From Clostridiales bacterium (GTDB lineage Bacteria > Bacillota_A > Clostridia > Saccharofermentanales > Saccharofermentanaceae): a DNA stretch of 8,920 nt. Below, in pieces: positions 6,032 through 8,920 of this stretch. The stretch's first letter is position 1. The number at the start of each line of letters is the position of its first letter. The notes beneath the pieces were generated by a model. That model worked only from the letters and a program-made list of their open reading frames with translations. It was not told where the DNA came from and did not search any database. The stretch is from positions 1 to 8,920 of the forward strand of contig JAGCGE010000290.1 of NCBI GenBank assembly GCA_017649745.1. Direction: 5' to 3'. The translations under genes were made by a program, and so were the position numbers.

Positions 6032-6448
6032 TTACCTCCATAAAGTTGTGTCGCCTGGTTGCCGTTCAATCATAACATACTTATTTCGTACATTACTTCC
6101 AAAGTGAATCATGTTATGTGTATTCTTAGATACAGTAACCAGATTCAAAGGATTAAACATGGCATCCACATCGCCTGAAATTATTTGTTCCTTAGTTAAA
6201 GGATTTATATGATGGATCATTACGACCCCCATAATCGTATAGTAGTCATCTGGCATAGCCAGGTCATGCCCAAGATCTCTAACTATGATCTTGTGTCTCG
6301 TTTGTTTCCACTCCTGACTTAAATAGAAGTTCTGATTAATCCATCTGTCAAAGTCAAAAGTGGGATCACCGATCGAACTATTAGTCTTTAAATACTTAAC
6401 TCTTTCTTCGAATGTAGGTATTGTAATTAATTCGTTATAACTTAGCAT
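6032..6448 (-). CDS. HNH endonuclease, packaging-associated type
   Basis: This is a 138-aa protein with a clear HNH core. MIHHINPLT (77-85) supplies the first histidines, FNPLNLVTVS (98-107) the central Asn region, and NTHNMIHFGS (109-118) the last His pair. The segment before it, EWKQTRHKIIVRDLGHDLAM (46-65), matches the WxxxRxxIIxRDxGxDL lead-in common in small phage HNH proteins. Enzymes of this kind nick or cut DNA using one metal ion. In HK97-type phages an HNH protein encoded near the terminase is needed for packaging cleavage. Here it lies in the late gene block but is separated from the terminase by the lysis genes. A homing endonuclease is the alternative, but nothing here looks split or interrupted. 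GAGG precedes the start by about seven bases. Confidence 0.9.
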   Translation of the reverse strand: MLSYNELITIPTFEERVKYLKTNSSIGDPTFDFDRWINQNFYLSQEWKQTRHKIIVRDLGHDLAMPDDYYTIMGVVMIHHINPLTKEQIISGDVDAMFNPLNLVTVSKNTHNMIHFGSNVRNKYVMIERQPGDTTLWR

Positions 6449-6510
6449 ATGAGTACCTCAATAAAAATGAGTAGGACTGCCAAAGAACTCATTCGACAGC
6501 CCTTTCTTCA
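6449..6510 (-). promoter_or_regulatory. Leader of HNH gene with competing hairpins and direct repeat
   Basis: In the minus-strand RNA one hairpin pairs GGGCTGTC (6502-6495) with GGCAGTCC (6481-6474), eight pairs including two G-U. A second, mutually exclusive hairpin pairs AATGAGT (6493-6487) with ACTCATT (6472-6466) and is followed by TTTATT. The heptamer TACTCAT occurs twice (6473-6467 and 6455-6449). The second copy lies between the GAGG ribosome binding site and the HNH start codon. The arrangement could be a weak terminator, an attenuator or a translation switch. No experiment supports any of these, and the stems are short. Confidence 0.3.
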
Positions 6511-6918
6511 CTATTCGTACCTCTGTGCCATTCTGCCAAGCTCAGCACGTGACTGTTCATCAGGTGCTTCTTCCATAAGTCTACGAAGCTCGCTCGCCAT
6601 ATCCATTCCACCGCTATAACGACCCATAGAGTCGCGTCTAGCTCCAGAACTTCTACCCATGCGGGCGCCTGAGTATTCGCCACTATACTGTCTATTGCTA
6701 TAACCTCTAGCATTACTATAACCACCGCCATAGTTGCTATAATTGCTATAGCCGCCGTTACAGCTATATTCCTCGGCGTAAATAATCTTGTCAATGTTCT
6801 TGATCGAGTGAGCAAGTTTGTCGATGATCTCGAGACTGTTCGTGTCAAGCTGATCCTTCTTTGCATACTCCTCAAGTTCTTTGCACAGCGTTTCTTTAAG
6901 CTCGTAAAGTTTATGCAT
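6511..6918 (-). CDS. Phage protein with helical ends and Tyr-Ser-Gly linker, 135 aa
   Basis: The start MHKLYELKET is chosen over an ATG 16 codons upstream because GGAG sits 10 bases before it and the longer form would overlap the previous gene. Residues 1-48 form an amphipathic helical domain (LYELKETLCKELEEYAKK, then LEIIDKLAHSIKNIDKII). Residues 49-102 are low complexity, with repeated YSN/YSG units and Arg. The segment GARRDSMGRYS (92-102) leads into a second helical region (108-135, DMASELRRLMEEAPDEQSRAELGRM). The MHKLYELK head and RRDSMGR element recur in gut-phage structural clusters as I recall them, without a known function. It looks like two folded helical ends joined by a flexible linker, which would suit a tether or assembly factor. 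Confidence 0.85.
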   Translation of the reverse strand: MHKLYELKETLCKELEEYAKKDQLDTNSLEIIDKLAHSIKNIDKIIYAEEYSCNGGYSNYSNYGGGYSNARGYSNRQYSGEYSGARMGRSSGARRDSMGRYSGGMDMASELRRLMEEAPDEQSRAELGRMAQRYE

Positions 6919-6934
6919 ATTATCTTTCTCCTTT

Positions 6935-7396
6935 CTATGCAATTCTTGAGAACACCAAATTGGCATTCTGTACTTCGATTACTTGAGTTGGTACAAGCGT
7001 CGGGTCATCAACGCCAGATACATACTCAACAGACAACGAGAAGCAACATCCTCTTGGTACTTTGATTATCGCAGTACTAGTAACGTTACCAAATTCCTCT
7101 GCCGCTGCCGGAGTAAATATCGCTCTGCTTGTGACCCTAGGTTCACCATTAACCGCAATCGCGACTGCAATAGGAGTAACATCGCCTTCTTCAGGAACAG
7201 CAATATTACCATTAAAGGTTACTTGATAGGTAGCAAAACCATTGCAAGGATTATTGACGATTCCACGCAGGATAAAAATTCCAGTTTCATCTTCATGGTA
7301 AATATACCCTTTAGTGCATGGAATAGATGCCGTAAATATAATCGGCGCATTCAGAACTACATCTTGAAGCGTGTTAGCAAGATACTCTGCAGCCAT
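6935..7396 (-). CDS. Beta-rich phage protein, 153 aa, possible head-fibre or decoration protein
   Basis: A strong GGAGGT site lies upstream of MAAEYLANTL. After about 20 residues the sequence is almost entirely alternating beta strands and turns (VVLNAPIIFTASIP, GIFILRGIV, TYQVTFNGNIAV, PIAVAIAVNGEP, IIKVPRGCCFSLSVEYVSG). The end, ANLVFSRIA, looks like a final strand. The pattern resembles the C1q/TNF-like jelly-roll domains seen in phage head fibres, decoration proteins and bacterial exosporium proteins. That fold call is from pattern alone. There is no signal peptide or membrane helix. Its TAG stop overlaps the ribosome binding region of the next gene. Placement among small virion-type genes fits an exposed structural role. 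Confidence 0.75.
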   Translation of the reverse strand: MAAEYLANTLQDVVLNAPIIFTASIPCTKGYIYHEDETGIFILRGIVNNPCNGFATYQVTFNGNIAVPEEGDVTPIAVAIAVNGEPRVTSRAIFTPAAAEEFGNVTSTAIIKVPRGCCFSLSVEYVSGVDDPTLVPTQVIEVQNANLVFSRIA

Positions 7397-7410
7397 AATC
7401 GTCTACCTCC

Positions 7411-8190
7411 TTACGCGCAACCACAGCCGCATCCATTGTAATTGGAGCAGCAATTAGGGTTCTGCACAATGTAAGCAGGACGAGGAACAGGTGCAAGATA
7501 CTGCTCCAAAGCAGCAGTCTGCAATGCGTTGTCAGCGAGAAGCGCCTGAGTCTGGGATCTCTGTGAAGAAGCAAGCTGTGCCATCTGAAGCTCTCTCTGG
7601 AGTTCAGCAATCTTCTCGTTCTTCGAATCAATCTTATCTGCACACATCTGATCAAGAATTCTCTGAGTAGAAGCGGTATTCGATTCGATAACCGTTCTAA
7701 GAGCATCAGAAATGGCAGCACGATCAGCACAATTCTCAGTTGCAACAGTGTACTTAAGATCCGAAATGCTTGCACGGTTTTCGCAGCAACAATTCTGAAG
7801 TGCTGTCTGAATCGCAAAGTTCTGATTCATGTCTGCAATCTGCCGTGCGTTATCAGCAATCTCAGCCTGTGCAAAACTATTGCAAAGCTGGTTGCTAAGT
7901 CCAAAGATGCCGTCACGAATAGAAGTAATGTTCGTATTGAGCATCTGATTCTGGAAGCCGTTGTTGATCTGATCCGACTGGTTAAGCCAAGGATAAAGGC
8001 CACCTACGGAACCGCCACCAAAACCTCCATTGTTGTTTCCCCAGTTATTTCCACCCAGAAGGATGAACAACAGCAGGATCCACCAACCATCACCGCCGAA
8101 TCCATTACCGAATCCGGAGTTACCAAAACCGCCATTAGCGGGCTGAACGAGCATCGTTGTACCCGTTCCATTGCTTTCTGTAAAAGCCAT
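7411..8190 (-). CDS. Gly-rich, Cys-rich phage structural-cluster protein, 259 aa
   Basis: The start MAFTESNGTG has AAAGGA seven bases upstream. Residues 20-34 and 46-64 are Gly/Asn/Phe-rich low complexity. They flank a short, intensely hydrophobic run, WWILLLFILL (36-45), which is too short for a standard membrane helix but could touch a membrane. Residues 70-235 are long, mostly helical and Gln/Ala/Asn-rich, with a probable coiled coil at 160-210. Cysteines cluster at 134-136 (CCC), 247-248 (CC) and 254, 256, 258 (GCGCGC end), with others at 103, 154 and 183. Proteins of this architecture are common in gut Firmicutes phages, but I know of no assigned role. The gene is much richer in G and C than the tagged genes. 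Possible roles are a fibre, a decoration or a membrane-contacting virion protein. Confidence 0.85.
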   Translation of the reverse strand: MAFTESNGTGTTMLVQPANGGFGNSGFGNGFGGDGWWILLLFILLGGNNWGNNNGGFGGGSVGGLYPWLNQSDQINNGFQNQMLNTNITSIRDGIFGLSNQLCNSFAQAEIADNARQIADMNQNFAIQTALQNCCCENRASISDLKYTVATENCADRAAISDALRTVIESNTASTQRILDQMCADKIDSKNEKIAELQRELQMAQLASSQRSQTQALLADNALQTAALEQYLAPVPRPAYIVQNPNCCSNYNGCGCGCA

Positions 8191-8204
8191 ACGTTTTCCT
8201 TTCT

Positions 8205-8252
8205 ACCGATAAACTTTGATCGGTCAGGGCAGCAGCATCTAATCGCTGTGCC
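8205..8252 (-). promoter_or_regulatory. Tandem hairpins in the leader of the 259-aa gene
   Basis: The 71-base gap 8191-8261 is the longest intergenic stretch in the window. In the minus-strand RNA, hairpin A (8252 to 8228) has an 8-bp stem, GGCACAGC against GCTG-C-TGCC with one bulged base, and an 8-base loop. Hairpin B (8224 to 8205) has a perfect 6-bp stem ACCGAT/ATCGGT and also an 8-base loop. Hairpin B ends directly against the ribosome binding site AGAAAGGA of the next gene. Neither is followed by a T-run, so a terminator is unlikely. An mRNA stabiliser, processing site or translation control element are possible readings. Confidence 0.4.
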
Positions 8253-8261
8253 GTGTTTAAA

Positions 8262-8492
8262 TTATTTTATACTAACGTCCTGTGCACCGAACGCTGGTAT
8301 CTGGGATTGTAATTGCTGTGCCATTAGCACAGCCTGGTTATACTTTTGGGGATTCTGTTGAGCTAGTTGCATTACCATCTGCTGAGGATTTCCCTGAAAG
8401 TTCTGTTTGAATTGCAAGAACTGTTGGTAAAACTGCATAATAGAATTCCCGGGCATATTCTGCATCATCTGTTGGTAAAGGGGGTTAATCAT
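8262..8492 (-). CDS. Small Gln/Met/Asn-rich phage protein, 76 aa
   Basis: The protein starts MINPLYQQMMQNMPGN and is dominated by Gln, Met, Asn and Phe. Predicted helices carry FYQQFLQFKQNFQGNPQQMV and, later, NPQKYNQAVLMAQQLQSQ. It has no Cys, no membrane segment and no catalytic motif. Its ATG lies inside the stop of the preceding gene (ATGA overlap at 8489-8492). Its ribosome binding site GGAGGT is embedded in the previous gene's last codons, so the two are translationally coupled. Short Gln-rich helical proteins of this kind commonly accompany the preceding gene type in gut-phage virion clusters. Function is unknown; a small structural or scaffold-like role is only inferred. Confidence 0.8.
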   Translation of the reverse strand: MINPLYQQMMQNMPGNSIMQFYQQFLQFKQNFQGNPQQMVMQLAQQNPQKYNQAVLMAQQLQSQIPAFGAQDVSIK

Positions 8493-8875
8493 TCATCTAC
8501 CTCCTTTTTCTTAGTCGACTTTTTGATAGAAAGTCCATCTAAGTCATCTCTAAGATCTTTCAGCTGAGCATAAATATCTTCTAGATCTGATTTGACAATG
8601 TAATCAGTAGTTGCTAATACGATAGGCTCTTCGCCTCTTTTCTTGTAATCAAGAATTGTAGTAGTCACCTGACCCATGTTGTCTGCTGATTTGACATAAA
8701 TTACTTTAGCTTCAGTGTCGCACAAAGCTACTGTTGTGCCTGGTATTACATACCAAGACTTTACAACATTCTCTCCTTGGACTAAAACAAATGTGTTATT
8801 TTGATTTGTGGCCTGTTGATAAGGATTAATGTTGTAGTTTCTTGACTGGTAAAGATAAGGGTTTGTATAGTCCAT
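8489..8875 (-). CDS. Small phage virion-type protein, 128 aa, function unknown
   Basis: The start MDYTNPYLYQ is chosen because its ATG overlaps the TAA of the preceding gene and has AAAGAAGAG just upstream. An in-frame ATG 12 codons earlier would run into the previous gene. Residues 1-27 are rich in Asn, Tyr, Gln and Pro. Residues 28-66 form a compact beta-like segment (FVLVQGENVVKSWYVIPG, then a CDTEAKVIYVKS stretch). Residues 95-112 are a charged helix and the tail is Lys/Glu rich. Proteins with a Pro/Gln/Tyr head followed by a short 'VxPG..V...D......YVK' core are common in Firmicutes phage structural clusters, usually without a proven role. The stop overlaps the next ATG (ATGA). A minor capsid or tail component is my inference. 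Confidence 0.8.
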   Translation of the reverse strand: MDYTNPYLYQSRNYNINPYQQATNQNNTFVLVQGENVVKSWYVIPGTTVALCDTEAKVIYVKSADNMGQVTTTILDYKKRGEEPIVLATTDYIVKSDLEDIYAQLKDLRDDLDGLSIKKSTKKKEVDE

Positions 8876-8920
8876 TACTCTTCTTTGTACCAGTAATACT
8901 GTGGAATGCATTCGCTGCTA
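8875..8920 (-). CDS. C-terminal end of an upstream phage gene (partial)
   Basis: Only the last 14 codons are in the window; they read SSECIPQYYWYKEE and end in TAA at 8875-8877. The stop shares its last base with the ATG of the next gene (TAATG), the kind of coupling seen elsewhere in this block, for example between the terminase and the gene after it. The aromatic and acidic composition and the tight junction support real coding. The product cannot be named from so short a tail. Given the neighbours it is probably another late structural gene. Confidence 0.6.
   Translation of the reverse strand, partial: SSECIPQYYWYKEE

Noticed and set aside
6032..6448. HNH gene as a homing endonuclease in an intron or intein
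   Set aside because: Neither flanking gene is split, the HNH gene is tightly coupled to its downstream neighbour, and its lead-in motif matches packaging-associated phage HNH proteins.
6449..6510. A rho-independent terminator before the HNH gene
   Set aside because: The stem next to the T-run is only seven mostly weak pairs with a 14-base loop, and the T-run is interrupted. I kept it only as a possible regulatory structure.
886..7396. Reassigned TAG codon, as seen in some gut phages
   Set aside because: Four genes end in TAG with the next ribosome binding site overlapping or close behind, and the long genes contain no internal TAG, so TAG acts as a normal stop.
6983..7441. A plus-strand open frame opposite the 153-aa gene, and similar plus-strand frames at 604-858, 3328-3564, 4874-5125, 6808-7065 and 8367-8567
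   Set aside because: All lie antisense to well-supported minus-strand genes, lack ribosome binding sites and have low-information translations.
6489..7817. Alternative minus-strand frames at 6489-6875 and 7374-7817 (and 3359-3667)
   Set aside because: They overlap genes with proper starts and recognisable composition, and their Arg/Leu/Ser-rich products look like out-of-frame translations of repetitive coding sequence.
8262..8300. A TATAAAAT sequence near the end of the 76-aa gene as a promoter -10 box
   Set aside because: The region 16-18 bases upstream has no reasonable TTGACA-like partner and the match lies in A/T-rich coding sequence.

Overview
The window is a compact, late-gene block of a tailed double-stranded DNA bacteriophage (or prophage). 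Every convincing gene lies on the minus strand, genes abut or overlap by a few bases, and almost every start has a strong AGGAGG-type ribosome binding site. Low G+C in most of the window, the strong Shine-Dalgarno sites, an NlpC/P60-like lysin with SH3-like wall-binding repeats and the style of the structural genes all point to a Firmicutes host, probably an anaerobic gut Clostridia-type bacterium. The host is inferred; no host gene is present. The standard genetic code fits: TAA, TAG and TGA all act as stops directly in front of the next gene.

In transcription order (from 8920 down to 1) the window opens with the last codons of an unseen gene. A set of small virion-type proteins follows: a 128-aa and a 76-aa protein rich in Asn, Pro, Gln and Tyr (8489-8875, 8262-8492), a Gly/Cys-rich 259-aa protein (7411-8190), a beta-rich 153-aa protein (6935-7396) and a 135-aa protein with a Tyr-Ser-Gly linker (6511-6918). 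Next come an HNH endonuclease (6032-6448), an orphan SH3 protein (5745-6026) and a gp6-like head-tail connector (5395-5733). A lysis cassette follows: small membrane/coiled-coil protein (5119-5364), holin (4892-5122) and endolysin (3940-4914). The block ends with the large terminase (1464-3197), surrounded by three proteins that share one N-terminal tag (3222-3926, 886-1464, 70-873).

The packaging parts (terminase, HNH, connector) and the lysis parts (holin, endolysin) are recognisable. The most unusual element is the tag family. Three proteins, one before and two after the terminase, start with nearly the same 30-35 residues, built on GIxGQKWGxR and DGxxT. They then diverge completely into a long helical protein, a SLOG-type nucleotide-binding domain, and a coiled coil with one membrane helix. 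The DNA around the starts is also shared: a 14-base identity spans two gene junctions, and an 11-base identity covers two ribosome binding sites. My reading is that the tag directs different cargo to the capsid or portal, possibly for delivery with the DNA. That is inference; similar tags recur in gut-phage proteins, but I know of no settled function.

Two short intergenic stretches carry structure: tandem hairpins before the Gly/Cys-rich gene (8205-8252) and mutually exclusive hairpins before the HNH gene (6449-6510). No stretch over 300 bases lacks a gene, and I see no tRNA, CRISPR array, insertion sequence or convincing promoter.
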